The notes below the pieces were generated by a model. That model was not told the DNA's origin. It did not search any database and saw only the letters and a program-made list of their open reading frames with translations. Below are positions 52,133 to 61,376 of a stretch of 64,000 nt of DNA, one piece after another. This stretch comes from Streptomyces parvus (GTDB lineage: Bacteria; Actinomycetota; Actinomycetes; Streptomycetales; Streptomycetaceae), in the NCBI RefSeq assembly GCF_032121415.1, contig NZ_CP135079.1:3844001-3908000 (forward strand). Reading direction: 5' to 3'. Positions within the stretch are counted from its first letter, which is position 1. Every line of letters starts with the position of its first letter. A program made the position numbers and the translations under genes.

Positions 52133-52516
52133 GTGCCCACCGGCAAGGTCAAGTGGTTCAACAGCGAGAAGGGCTTCGGCTTTCTCTCCCGCGACGACGG
52201 CGGCGACGTCTTCGTCCACTCGTCGGTACTCCCTGCCGGAGTCGACGCACTCAAGCCCGGCCAGCGCGTGGAATTCGGCGTGGTCGCGGGCCAGCGCGGC
52301 GACCAGGCCCTTTCCGTGGTGGTCCTCGACCCCACCCCGTCCGTCGCGGCCGCACAGCGCCGCAAGCCGGACGAGCTGGCGTCGATCGTGCAGGACCTGA
52401 CGACGGTCCTGGAGAACATCACGCCGCAGCTGGAGCGGGGCCGCTACCCCGACAAGGCCGCAGGCGCGAAGATCGCGGGCCTGCTGAGGGCGGTCGCCGA
52501 CCAGCTCGACGTGTAG
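52133..52516 (+). CDS. Cold-shock-domain protein with C-terminal extension
   Basis: 127 residues from GTG. CSD (1-66) with RNP1 KGFGFL and RNP2 VFVHSS; binds single-stranded nucleic acid. Usual CspA proteins are about 67 residues, so about 60 are extra: an Ala/Arg-rich linker and a helical tail (LASIVQDLTTVLENITPQLE, AGAKIAGLLRAVADQLDV). Probable RNA chaperone. Confidence 0.88.
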   Translation: MPTGKVKWFNSEKGFGFLSRDDGGDVFVHSSVLPAGVDALKPGQRVEFGVVAGQRGDQALSVVVLDPTPSVAAAQRRKPDELASIVQDLTTVLENITPQLERGRYPDKAAGAKIAGLLRAVADQLDV

Positions 52517-52543
52517 GGACGCGACGCGCGGATACGGTTCAGG

Positions 52544-52567
52544 CCCGGCTCTCGGCGAGGAGCCGGG
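52544..52567. terminator. Bidirectional terminator hairpin
   Basis: CCCGGCTC (52544-52551) pairs with GAGCCGGG (52560-52567), loop 8 nt, between the convergent cold-shock and mqnD genes. Confidence 0.5.
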
Positions 52568-52618
52568 TCGACCGGCCCGGGGCCGACTGCCCGCCGCCCG
52601 TCGCCCCCCGCCCGTCGC

Positions 52619-53497
52619 TCAGGGAAACGCCAGCGCGTCCGGGCCCAGCGGGGGGACCAGCCCTTCGGCCGCCGCGCGGGTGAGCAGGCCGCGGACCGCC
52701 GCGTAGCCGTCCTCGCCGAGGTCGGCGGTGAACTCGTTCACATACAGCCCGATGTGCTGGTCCGCGACGGCCGGGTCCATCTCCTGGGCGTGCTCCAGTA
52801 CGTACGGCCGGGAGACCTCCGGGTGGTCCCAGGCGAGGCGGACCGAGCTGCGGGCGGCGTCGGCCAGGCGGAGCAGGGTCTCCTCGCCGAGGGAGCGCCT
52901 GGCGATGATCGCGCCGAGCGGGATCGGGAGGCCGGTGGTGTCCTCCCAGTGGCGCCCCATGTCGGCCAGGTTGTGGAGCCCGAAGTTCCGGTAGGTGAAG
53001 CGGGCCTCGTGGATGACCAGGCCGGCGTCCACCTTGCCGTCCCGTACGGCGGGCATGATCTCGTCGAACGGCATCACGACGACCTCGCCGACGCCGCCCG
53101 GGACCATCTCCGCCGCCCAGAGCCGGAACAGCAGGTACGCCGTCGAGCGCTCGCTCGGCACGGCGACGGTCCGGCCGGTCAGGTCGAGGCCCAGCTCCTT
53201 GCTGAGGACCAGCGGACCGCACCCCCGGCCCAGTGCCCCGCCGCAGGGCAGCAGCGCGTACTCGTCCAGGACCCAGGGCAGGACGGCGTACGACACCTTC
53301 AGGACGTCCAGCTCGCCGCGTTCGGCCATGCCGTTGGTGATGTCGATGTCGGCGAAGGTCACGTCCAGCGCGGGCGCGCCGGGGACCCGGCCGTGCGCCC
53401 AGGCGTCGAAGACGAAGGTGTCGTTGGGGCAGGGCGAGTAGGCGATCCGGATCGCGTCCCCGGCCGGGCTGTCGCTAGCTGCGGTGTCGGTCGTCAT
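52619..53497 (-). CDS. mqnD: 1,4-dihydroxy-6-naphthoate synthase
   Basis: 292 residues. Converts cyclic dehypoxanthine futalosine to 1,4-dihydroxy-6-naphthoate in the futalosine menaquinone pathway. IRIAYSPCPNDTFVFDAWAH, ADIDITNGMAERGELDVLKV, GGALGRGCGPLVLSKE, GLVIHEARFTYRNFGLHN and VNEFTADLGEDGYAA are clear family motifs. Six nt after mqnB, so they form an operon. Confidence 0.94.
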   Translation of the reverse strand: MTTDTAASDSPAGDAIRIAYSPCPNDTFVFDAWAHGRVPGAPALDVTFADIDITNGMAERGELDVLKVSYAVLPWVLDEYALLPCGGALGRGCGPLVLSKELGLDLTGRTVAVPSERSTAYLLFRLWAAEMVPGGVGEVVVMPFDEIMPAVRDGKVDAGLVIHEARFTYRNFGLHNLADMGRHWEDTTGLPIPLGAIIARRSLGEETLLRLADAARSSVRLAWDHPEVSRPYVLEHAQEMDPAVADQHIGLYVNEFTADLGEDGYAAVRGLLTRAAAEGLVPPLGPDALAFP

Positions 53498-53503
53498 GCC
53501 GGT

Positions 53504-54232
53504 TCAACCTTCCAGGTCCTCGTGGCTGTTCCAGCCTTCCAGTACGGATGCCGCCTTTCCGAACGCGTCGGTGAGCGCGGCCAGCGCGTCGCCGATGCGC
53601 CAGGCGTCCCGGTCGCGGGGGCCGACGGCGTTCGAGACGGCCCGCACCTCCAGTACCGGCACGCCGGCCCGGGCGGCGGCCTCCGCGACCCCGAAGCCCT
53701 CCATGGCCTCGGCCAGCGCCCCCGGGTGCGCGGCGAGCAGGGCGCCGGCGCGTTCGGCGGAGCCGGTCACGGTGGAGACGGTGAGTACGGGGCCGGTGGC
53801 CGCGCCGGCGGCGGCCGCGACCTCCCGTACCAGCGTGGGCGGCGGGGTGAAGCGGTCCCGGCCGAAGCCGAGCGCGGTGACCGGCAGGAAGCCGTCGGGG
53901 GTCTCCGCTCCCAGATCGGCGGCGACGATACCGTCCGCCACGATCAGCGAGCCGAGCGGGGTCACGGGGGTGAACGCCCCGCCGATCCCGGCCGAGACGA
54001 CGAGCCCGTACGGAGCGGACGCCGGTGCCCCGGCTGCCGGTGCCCCGGACGCCAGGGCGAACGCGGTGGCCGCCGCTGCGGCGGCCGGTCCCGCCCCGCC
54101 CGCCAGGACGTCGAACGCGCCGCGGCGGTGCAGCTCGGCCCCCGGCAGCGCCACGCGCTCCTCGGCGTCCCCGAACGCACGCGTGACCGCGTCCCGTTCC
54201 ACCGGGACAGCGGTCACGACGAGCACACGCAC
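53504..54232 (-). CDS. mqnB: Futalosine hydrolase
   Basis: 242 residues; removes hypoxanthine from futalosine, the step before MqnC. Nucleoside-phosphorylase-like fold: MRVLVVTAVPVERDAVTRAF, VSAGIGGAFTPVTPLGSLIV, EAMEGFGVAEAAARAGVPVL and EVRAVSNAVGPRDRDAW. An Ala/Gly-rich loop (about 50-70) is lineage-specific. Just upstream of mqnD. Confidence 0.93.
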   Translation of the reverse strand: MRVLVVTAVPVERDAVTRAFGDAEERVALPGAELHRRGAFDVLAGGAGPAAAAAATAFALASGAPAAGAPASAPYGLVVSAGIGGAFTPVTPLGSLIVADGIVAADLGAETPDGFLPVTALGFGRDRFTPPPTLVREVAAAAGAATGPVLTVSTVTGSAERAGALLAAHPGALAEAMEGFGVAEAAARAGVPVLEVRAVSNAVGPRDRDAWRIGDALAALTDAFGKAASVLEGWNSHEDLEG

Positions 54233-54308
54233 GGATGTCAGCCTCAGAGTCGAGGACGGGGAGCAGAGGGGTCGAGCGGGCGGAGGGGCCGGTCCCCAGG
54301 CGCCGGGG

Positions 54309-54794
54309 TCAGTCCTTGTCCTTGTTCTTGAACTCGAACTGCCAGACGCCCGTGAGCTTCTTGCCCTTGGTCTCCACGATGGAGACGGTCGTCTTCTCGG
54401 CGGTCTGGCCCGTCTGGCTGGCGAGGAACGCGTTCCCGGGGATCGTCCGGTACGTGTTCTTGTACGGCTCCTGCTCGGCCTGCTGGCCGTTGATGAAGAG
54501 CGTCCAGCCGTTCTCGGCGATCTCGGGGTCGACGCCGAAGCGGACCTTGTCGTCCATGGAGATCTTGACGACCTTGTCCGCCTTCTTGTTCAGGCAGCCC
54601 TGGATCAGCGATTCCTTGATCGGGTCGCCGTCGTTGTAGCAGGCGGCCTCGGTGTTCACCGAGTCGCTGCCGACCGTCACGGTCGCGAGCGGCGTCGGCT
54701 TGTCGCAGGCGGAAAGGACAAGGAGTCCCGCGGACACGGCACCAAGAGCGACGCCGATTCGACGGCCCTTACCGGAGAAGAACGCAACGGTCAT
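54309..54794 (-). CDS. DUF2771 lipoprotein
   Basis: 161 residues. Lipobox LLVLSAC with Cys30. Mature part has a Cys pair (AACYNDGDPIKESLIQGCLN) and beta strands (KADKVVKISMDDKVRFGVDP, EIAENGWTLFINGQQ). Actinobacterial family of unknown role, often near menaquinone genes in Streptomyces as here. Confidence 0.8.
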   Translation of the reverse strand: MTVAFFSGKGRRIGVALGAVSAGLLVLSACDKPTPLATVTVGSDSVNTEAACYNDGDPIKESLIQGCLNKKADKVVKISMDDKVRFGVDPEIAENGWTLFINGQQAEQEPYKNTYRTIPGNAFLASQTGQTAEKTTVSIVETKGKKLTGVWQFEFKNKDKD

Positions 54795-54821
54795 GGGCCG
54801 AAGGCTATCGGTCGTCCTCGC

Positions 54822-56288
54822 TCACGCCACGCGGGGGTGCGGCGTGCCGCGCCGCGCCGCCCCCAGGAGGCCCCGTACGGAGGCGGCCGCCCCGAGCGCG
54901 AGGATGCCCGCGGCGACCGACATGCCGAGCCCCGCGTTGAGCGGCAGGGCGATGCCGATACCGCCGCCGACCACCCAGGCCATCTGGAGCAACGTCTCGG
55001 ACCGGGCGAACGCGGAGGTGCGGACCTCCTCGGGCACGTCCCGCTGGATCATCGCGTCGAGCGACAGCTTGGACAGGGCCTGGGTGAAGCCCGCGACCGC
55101 GGCGAGGGCCGCGACCAGCACGGTGGAGAAGAACACCGCGGCGAGGACCGCCACGCTCAGCGCGAGCCCCAGCACCGTCGCGACGATCACCTCGGGGCCG
55201 CGCGCCCGGAGCCAGGAGCCCACCGCCGTACCGCAGGCGTTGCCGACCCCGGCCGCCACGCCGACGATGCCGAGCGAGACCGCCGCGCTCTGCCCCGCCA
55301 GCGGGTGCTCGCGCAGCAGGAACGCCAGGAAGAAGATGAGGAAGCCGGAGAGGGCCCGGTGCGCGGCGTTGGCCTGGAGGCCGTGCAGGACGGACCCGCC
55401 CACGGACCGCAGCCCGGGCGGCCGCTCCTTGGCCGGTTTCTCCCCGTTGCCGGCCCTGCCACCGCTCCTGCGCAGCCCGGCCCGGGTGCTGCCCTTCCTC
55501 CCGGCCTCCCGGCCCGGGGCGGGAGGCCGGGAGGCGGCCCCGTCGTGGTGCGGGACGATCAGCCGCGCCCGGCGCTCGCCCTTCGCGGAGTCGACCTTGT
55601 GCGGCAGGGTGAAGGCGAGGAAGGTCCCCGCGACGAAGATCGCGCACGCGCCGTAGAGCGGCCAGGCGGAGCCGATGGTCTGGAGGCCGGCCCCGATCGG
55701 GGCCGCCACCCCGGTGGCCAGCAGCCCGGCCAGGGTGACCCGGGAATTGGCCTTCACCAGGGAGAAATTCGGTGGCAGGAGGCGGGGCACGACCGCGCTG
55801 CGCACCACGCCGTACGCCTTCGACGAGACCAGGACGCCCAGCGCGGCCGGATACAGCTCGAGTCCCCCGGTGGCGACCGCGCCCGACATGGTGACCGCCA
55901 GCAGCGCACGGGCCAGCATCGCGCCCGCCATCGCGGCGCGGCGGCCGTGCGGCAGACGGTCCAGCAGCGGGCCGATCACCGGGGCGAGCAGGGTGAAGGG
56001 GGCCATGGTGATGGCGAGGTAGAGGGCGACGCGCCCGCGCGCCTCGTCGGTCGGCACGGAGAAGAAGACGGTGGAGGCGAGGGCGACCGTGATCATGACG
56101 TCGCCCGCGCCGTTCACGGCGTGCAGTTCGATCAGTTTGCCGAGGCCGGACTCGCCCGCGCCGTGGGCGTGCGTCGCCTTGCGGATGGAGCGCGCCGTGC
56201 CGGTGAACGGGGCGCGCAGGGCATGGCCCGCCGCCCGTCCCGCCCTGCGGAGCGGGCCGGGACCGTCGTGCGACCTGGCGGCAGTCAC
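54822..56288 (-). CDS. MFS transporter
   Basis: 488 residues from GTG 56288. The N-terminal 45 residues are basic and cytoplasmic; then about ten to twelve spans with the centre interrupted by a Pro/Arg-rich cytosolic loop (about 245-300). DRLPHGRRAAMAGAMLARAL is the loop 2-3 motif and RDVPEEVRTSAFARSETLLQ lies in the C-terminal half. Substrate unknown. Divergent from the DUF3027 gene. Confidence 0.78.
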   Translation of the reverse strand: MTAARSHDGPGPLRRAGRAAGHALRAPFTGTARSIRKATHAHGAGESGLGKLIELHAVNGAGDVMITVALASTVFFSVPTDEARGRVALYLAITMAPFTLLAPVIGPLLDRLPHGRRAAMAGAMLARALLAVTMSGAVATGGLELYPAALGVLVSSKAYGVVRSAVVPRLLPPNFSLVKANSRVTLAGLLATGVAAPIGAGLQTIGSAWPLYGACAIFVAGTFLAFTLPHKVDSAKGERRARLIVPHHDGAASRPPAPGREAGRKGSTRAGLRRSGGRAGNGEKPAKERPPGLRSVGGSVLHGLQANAAHRALSGFLIFFLAFLLREHPLAGQSAAVSLGIVGVAAGVGNACGTAVGSWLRARGPEVIVATVLGLALSVAVLAAVFFSTVLVAALAAVAGFTQALSKLSLDAMIQRDVPEEVRTSAFARSETLLQMAWVVGGGIGIALPLNAGLGMSVAAGILALGAAASVRGLLGAARRGTPHPRVA

Positions 56289-56685
56289 CTCGTCATAGTG
56301 CCCCAACCCCGGCCGGTATGAACGGTGATCGGCCGCGGACTCGCGCGGGTTGCCGAGGGCGACGCCCTGTCGGGCGAGCCGCGGCGGTGCCGTACGCGGA
56401 CGGGCGCCGGGGGAACGGATCCGGCACGTTTGGGACGGGCAGGTGGGCGCAGCGCGGCGGAGAGGGTAGCGTGCGTAACGCGCCACCGGCGGTTGTTCTT
56501 GGCCGCGCGCCTCTCGGCGATCCCGCAGAATGGGTGGCAGAAGGCGCGCCCGAGGCAGGCACAACGGGTGTGGACGTCGACGCGGCCCCCAGGTCCGCTC
56601 CGCCCGCACTTGTCTGGCCGAAAACGGCAATCGTGCAGCAGCTGGCGCGCTCGTGAGACTGGCGTATGGAGAGAAGCGAAGACCT
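56289..56685. other. Divergent intergenic region, 397 nt
   Basis: Separates the MFS and DUF3027 genes. The only open frames are Arg/Gly/Pro-rich shadows without a start signal. No hairpin or clear promoter hexamer pair was found; a weak TTGTTC-like element lies near 56492. Confidence 0.4.
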
Positions 56686-57627
56686 GTGAGTGCTGCGACG
56701 ACCACGCGAAGCCGTACGACCCGTGCGACCCGTACCCCGGTTCCCGACCGCCTGTGCGCCGAGGCGGTCGACCTTGCTCGGTCGGCCGCCGAGGAGGCCG
56801 CCGCGCCCGGTGTGGTCGGTGAGCACGTCGGCGTGGTCTCCGAGGGGGACCGGGTCGTCACGCACTACTTCGAGGCCAAGGAGCCCGGCTACCGCGGCTG
56901 GCGCTGGGCGGTGACGGTGGCGCGGGCCTCCCGCGCGAAGAACGTCACCCTGGACGAAACGGTGCTGCTGCCGGGGGCGGACGCGCTCCTGGCGCCGGAG
57001 TGGGTGCCGTGGAGCGAGCGGCTGCGCCCCGGCGACATGGGCCCCGGGGACCTGCTGCCCACCGAGGCGGAGGACCTGCGCCTGGAGCCCGGCTGGACCG
57101 GCGAGGACGAGCCGCCGCCGAACTCCGTGGTCTCCGAGGAGCTGGCGGAGCTGGTCGACTCGGAGGACGCCGAGCTGACGGACCGGCCGGTGGCCGCGAC
57201 CAGCCGGGGTTCCATCGCCGCGGTGGCCGAGGAACTGGGTACGCGCCGGGCGCGGGTGCTGTCGCGGTACGGGCTGTACGAGGCGGCCGACCGGTGGGAC
57301 GAGGCGTTCGGCCCGCAGACGCCGATGGCCCAGGCGGCCCCGGCGACGTGTGTCAGCTGTGCGTTCCTGATCCCGATGGCGGGCTCGCTGAAGCAGGCCT
57401 TCGGGGTGTGCGCGAACGAGTTCGGTCCGGCGGACGGGCATGTGGTGTCGCTGGCGTACGGGTGCGGTGGGCACTCGGAGGCGGCGGTGATGCCGAAGCC
57501 GGTGCGGCCGGCGGATCACGCGCTGGACACGATGCGGGTGGACGCGTACGCGTTGCGGCCGGAGCGGGGCGAGGGCTCGGTGCCCGCCGAGGCGGACGGC
57601 GACGCGGAGGACCTGGGGCACTCCTGA
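56686..57627 (+). CDS. DUF3027 protein with a C-terminal zinc-like cysteine motif
   Basis: 313 residues, GTG start. N-terminal Thr/Arg-rich tail, then CAEAVDLARSAAEEAAA, HYFEAKEPGYRGWRWAVTVA, LLPGADALLAPEWVPWSERL, GSIAAVAEELGTRRARVLSR. Cys222-x2-Cys225-x16-Cys242-x17-Cys260-GGH suggests a structural metal site. Strictly actinobacterial in my experience. Role unknown; the sacsin-like gene follows on the same strand. Confidence 0.82.
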   Translation: MSAATTTRSRTTRATRTPVPDRLCAEAVDLARSAAEEAAAPGVVGEHVGVVSEGDRVVTHYFEAKEPGYRGWRWAVTVARASRAKNVTLDETVLLPGADALLAPEWVPWSERLRPGDMGPGDLLPTEAEDLRLEPGWTGEDEPPPNSVVSEELAELVDSEDAELTDRPVAATSRGSIAAVAEELGTRRARVLSRYGLYEAADRWDEAFGPQTPMAQAAPATCVSCAFLIPMAGSLKQAFGVCANEFGPADGHVVSLAYGCGGHSEAAVMPKPVRPADHALDTMRVDAYALRPERGEGSVPAEADGDAEDLGHS

Positions 57628-57984
57628 CGCTCCTGCCCGCTGCGGGGTCCGGGCTCGCGGCGCCCGGGCATCGCGGCGCACTTTCGGCCAGCCCCGTTTT
57701 GGTGGGTCTATCCAGCCCGTCCGGCGTTTGAGGACGGAACCACCGACGTGGTCCGGGACACGGCTTCGAGGGCCCGGGCTCCTGGAACCTGCTCAGTGAC
57801 CGCTCACCCGCGCACGGGTTCCGTCCTCAAACGCCGGACGGGCTTGAAGGGGCACAGGCCGTCGCGGACACCGGCTTGGCCCGGGACGCCGGTACGGGAG
57901 GGGCGGCGCGCGCGGTACCTTCGGGCGCACACTGGGCCGCACAGGCATACGCGGGCCACCCACAACGCGGACGGAGTCGAGAGC
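57628..57984. other. Intergenic region with a dispersed repeat pair, 357 nt
   Basis: No gene. Contains the inverted GTCCGGCGTTTGAGGAC elements. The start of the downstream ATPase gene has GGAG 9 nt before it. Confidence 0.55.
57714..57844. repeat. Inverted pair of the Streptomyces GTCCGGCGTTTGAGGAC element
   Basis: Two 27-nt arms at 57714-57740 and 57818-57844 are exact reverse complements, separated by 77 nt. Each carries GTCCGGCGTTTGAGGAC, seen at many Streptomyces gene ends. Together they could form a very large hairpin in RNA. Confidence 0.8.
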
Positions 57985-60900
57985 GTGAGCATGAAGGCGA
58001 CCGAGGGGGCCGATCCGTTCGGGACGGCACGGCTGCGGCGCGGCGTGCTCGACGCGTGGGGCGCCGGGCCCGCCCGGTTCCGGGAGGACGCCAACGCCGA
58101 GGAGGACCTCGCGCTCGGCGGCTACCGCGACCGCCTCGTCGTCGAGCTGGCCCAGAACGCCGCCGACGCCGCCGCCCGCGCCGGGGCCCCCGGCCGGCTC
58201 CGCCTCACCCTGCACCCCGCCGCCCCCGGCGACCCGGACGCCCGCTGCGTGCTGGCCGCCGCCAACACCGGCGCGCCCCTGGACGCGACCGGCGTCGAGT
58301 CCCTGAGCACCCTGCGGGCCTCCGCCAAGCGCGAGGGCCACGAGTCCGCGGTGGGCCGCTTCGGCGTCGGGTTCGCCGCCGTCCTCGCGGTCAGCGACGA
58401 ACCGGCGGTGCTCGGCCGCCACGGCGGCGTCCGCTGGTCGCTGGCCGAGGCGCGCGAGATGGCCCGCCAGGCGGCCGTCGGCTCCCCCGGCCTCGGGGAC
58501 GAGTTGCGCCGCCGCGACGGACACGTACCGCTGCTGCGCCTGCCACTGCCCGCCGAGGGCTCCGCGCCCGAGGGGTACGACACCGTCGTCGTGCTGCCGC
58601 TGCGCGACGGCACCGCCGAGGACCTGGTGGCCCGGCTGCTGGCCGCCGTGGACGACGCGCTGCTGCTCACGCTGTCCGGCCTGGACGAGATCGTCATCGA
58701 GACCCCGGACGGCACGCGGACCCTGAGCCGGTCGCAGCACGGCCCGTACACCCACATCGACGACTCCGCCCGCGGTCTCAACCGCTGGCGCACCGTCCTC
58801 CACCACGGACCCATCGAGCCCGCCCTGCTCGCCGACCGGCCGGTCGAGGAGCGGCTGCGTCCGCACTGGTCGGTGACCTGGGCGGTCCCGGTCGACGAGT
58901 CCGGCGCTCCGCTCCACCCCCGTACGGCACCGGTCGTGCACGCCCCGACCCCCACCGACGAACCCCTCGGCATCCCCGCCCTGCTCATCGCCTCGCTCCC
59001 GCTGGACACCGCCCGCAGGCACCCCGCGCCGGGGCCGCTGACCGACTTCCTGGTGGAGCGGGCGGCCGACGCGTACGCGGAGCTGCTGGACGGCTGGCGG
59101 CCCGTGTCGACCGGGACGATCGACCTGGTGCCGGGCCAGCTCGGCAAGGGCGCGCTGGACGGGGCCCTGCGCGGGGCGATCCTGGCCCGGCTGCCGAGGG
59201 TCGCGTTCCTGGAGCCCGCCGCGCCCCGGGACCCCGAGGCCGAGAGCGGCTGGGGCGACGACTGGGACCGGGACCGTACGGAGGACACCGCATCCGACAC
59301 CTCCGCCCTGCGGCCCGTCGAGGCCGAGGTCGTCGAGGGCGTCGGGGCCGAGACCGTAACGGTCCTCGCCGAGGTGCTGCCCTGTCTGCTGCCCGCCGGT
59401 CTTGAGCGGCGCACCGAGCTGCGTACCCTCGGGGTCGCCCGGGTCCCGCTGACCGAGGCGATCGACCGGCTCGCCGGCCTGGAGCGCGACCCCGCCTGGT
59501 GGCACCGGCTCTACGAGAGCCTCGCGGGCACCGACCCCGACCGGCTCACCGGCCTCCCCGTCCCGCTCGCCGGTGACCCGGAGGACGAGCGGGCCGGCCG
59601 CCCGCCGCGCACCACCATCGGGCCGCGCCAGATCCTGCTGCCCCTTCCGGACGCGCTGACCGGCCCCGTCCTCGGCCGCCTCTCCCGGCTCGGCCTGAAG
59701 GTCGCCCACCCGGACGCCGCCCATCCCCTGCTGGAGAAGCTGGGCGCCCTGCCCGCCACACCCCGGGCCGTACTGACGACCCCTCAGGTGCGGTCCGCCG
59801 TCGCCGGGTCGCTGGACGCGGGGGAGATCTGGGACGAGGACGCGCTCGACGCCGACGAGCTGGCCGAGACCGTGCTCACCCTCGTCCGCGACGCCGAACT
59901 CGCCCCCGGCGACGAGCCGTGGCTCGGCGCGCTGGCCCTGCCCGACGAGGAGGGCGAGCCTGCCCCCGCCGGTGAACTGGTCCTGCCCGCAAGTCCGTTC
60001 GCGCAGATCATGCGGGAGGGGGAACTCGCCCTCGTCGACCAGGAGTTGGCCGATCGCTGGGGCGAGGCGCCGCTCACCGCCTGCGGGGTGCTCGCCACCT
60101 TCGCCCTCGTCCGGGCCACCGACGTGGTCCTCGACCCGGACGAACTGGAGCCCCGCGACAGCGACTTCGCCGAGCCCGACGACGCCGGGCTGCTGGACGC
60201 CGTCGACGTCTGGTGCGAGGACCTGCTCGACCAGCTGCCCGAGACGCCCGTGCCGCCGGTCGCCACCGAGATCGTCGCCGTACGGGATCTGGACCTGGTG
60301 GACGACGATGCCTGGCCGCAGGCGCTCGCGATGCTGGCCCGGCCGCCGCTGCGCGACGCGCTGACGCAGCCGGTGCGGGTGCTGCTCCCGGACGGCACGA
60401 CGCAGTCCGTGCGCGCGTACACCGCGTGGTGGCTGCGCGATCACCCCGTGCTGGACGGCCGCCGCCCGGCCGGACTGCGCTCGGCGGGCGGTGACCCGCT
60501 CCTGGCCGGGCTGTACGACGCGGTGGACGCGACCGGCTTCGACGACGCCCAGGTGCTGCGGGCTCTCGGGGTACGGACCTCGGTCGCCGCCCTCCTGGAC
60601 GAGCCGGGCGGCGCGGCCGAACTGCTGGGCCGCCTCGCCGACGAGGAACGCCCCGTCACCCCCGTGCAACTGCACGCGCTCTACACGGCCCTCGCCGAAC
60701 TGGACCCGGACCAGGTGACGTTGCCGGACGAGCTGCGCGCGGTGGTGGACGGGCAGGTCACGGTGGTCGACGCGGCGGACGCCGTGATCGCGGACGCCCC
60801 GGACGTGCTGCCGCTGACGGCGGGCCTGCCGCTCCTCCCGGTCGCCCCGTCCCGGGCCGCCGAGCTGGCCGAGCTGCTCCAGGTGGGCCGCCTGGGCGAG

Positions 60901-61200
60901 ACGGTCGAGGCGGACGTCACCAGCGAGGGCGAGGAGCACCGCGTACCGGAGTCGGTACGCGTCCTGCTCGGCCCCGCCACCCCCGACGCGTACATCGAAC
61001 ACCCCGAACTCCGCGCGGGCGGCGTCGAACTCGACTGGCGCCGCACCCCGGACGGCGTCGTCCACGCCGCCACCCTGGAGGGCGTGGCGGCGGGTCTCGC
61101 CTGGGCCGCGGGCCAGTGGCCCCGCCGCTTCGAGGTCGCGGCCCTGCTGGAGGACCCGTCGCGTACGGAGGAGCTGGCGCGGGACCGCTGGTTCGACTGA
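57985..61200 (+). CDS. Sacsin-like GHKL ATPase, 1071 residues
   Basis: GHKL (Hsp90-type) ATPase at the N-terminus: VVELAQNAADAAARAG with the catalytic Glu54 and Asn58, and GRFGVGFAAVLAVSD (124-138) with a lid glycine loop. After about residue 330 there is no known domain: Leu/Glu/Asp/Pro-rich helical segments, highly acidic overall. Family members in Streptomyces are called sacsin N-terminal ATPase-like; a chaperone-like role is possible. GTG 57985 or ATG 57991. Its neighbour DUF3027 is likewise actinobacterial. Confidence 0.75.
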   Translation: MSMKATEGADPFGTARLRRGVLDAWGAGPARFREDANAEEDLALGGYRDRLVVELAQNAADAAARAGAPGRLRLTLHPAAPGDPDARCVLAAANTGAPLDATGVESLSTLRASAKREGHESAVGRFGVGFAAVLAVSDEPAVLGRHGGVRWSLAEAREMARQAAVGSPGLGDELRRRDGHVPLLRLPLPAEGSAPEGYDTVVVLPLRDGTAEDLVARLLAAVDDALLLTLSGLDEIVIETPDGTRTLSRSQHGPYTHIDDSARGLNRWRTVLHHGPIEPALLADRPVEERLRPHWSVTWAVPVDESGAPLHPRTAPVVHAPTPTDEPLGIPALLIASLPLDTARRHPAPGPLTDFLVERAADAYAELLDGWRPVSTGTIDLVPGQLGKGALDGALRGAILARLPRVAFLEPAAPRDPEAESGWGDDWDRDRTEDTASDTSALRPVEAEVVEGVGAETVTVLAEVLPCLLPAGLERRTELRTLGVARVPLTEAIDRLAGLERDPAWWHRLYESLAGTDPDRLTGLPVPLAGDPEDERAGRPPRTTIGPRQILLPLPDALTGPVLGRLSRLGLKVAHPDAAHPLLEKLGALPATPRAVLTTPQVRSAVAGSLDAGEIWDEDALDADELAETVLTLVRDAELAPGDEPWLGALALPDEEGEPAPAGELVLPASPFAQIMREGELALVDQELADRWGEAPLTACGVLATFALVRATDVVLDPDELEPRDSDFAEPDDAGLLDAVDVWCEDLLDQLPETPVPPVATEIVAVRDLDLVDDDAWPQALAMLARPPLRDALTQPVRVLLPDGTTQSVRAYTAWWLRDHPVLDGRRPAGLRSAGGDPLLAGLYDAVDATGFDDAQVLRALGVRTSVAALLDEPGGAAELLGRLADEERPVTPVQLHALYTALAELDPDQVTLPDELRAVVDGQVTVVDAADAVIADAPDVLPLTAGLPLLPVAPSRAAELAELLQVGRLGETVEADVTSEGEEHRVPESVRVLLGPATPDAYIEHPELRAGGVELDWRRTPDGVVHAATLEGVAAGLAWAAGQWPRRFEVAALLEDPSRTEELARDRWFD

Positions 61201-61376
61201 GGGTCGGCGGTGTCCCGGGAGTGAGCTGCGGGTTCACAGAAAAGTCACAGACCTGCACAACCGTTCACCTGGTTCGTGTGTCTGTTCCTGTGAGCCAAGA
61301 GGCTCATGGACCAGATGGGTCCCGCCGGGCTGACGACACAAGCGCGCCCCGGGACCCCTTCTCCACTTGGGGACAC

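Noticed and set aside
53484..56321. A 945-codon open frame opposite mqnB, DUF2771 and MFS genes
   Set aside because: Translation is Arg/Gly/Ala-rich without domains, and the opposite strand codes for known families.
56318..56656. 112-codon ORF between the MFS and DUF3027 genes
   Set aside because: Arg/Gly/Ala-rich, no start signal and no recognisable domain.
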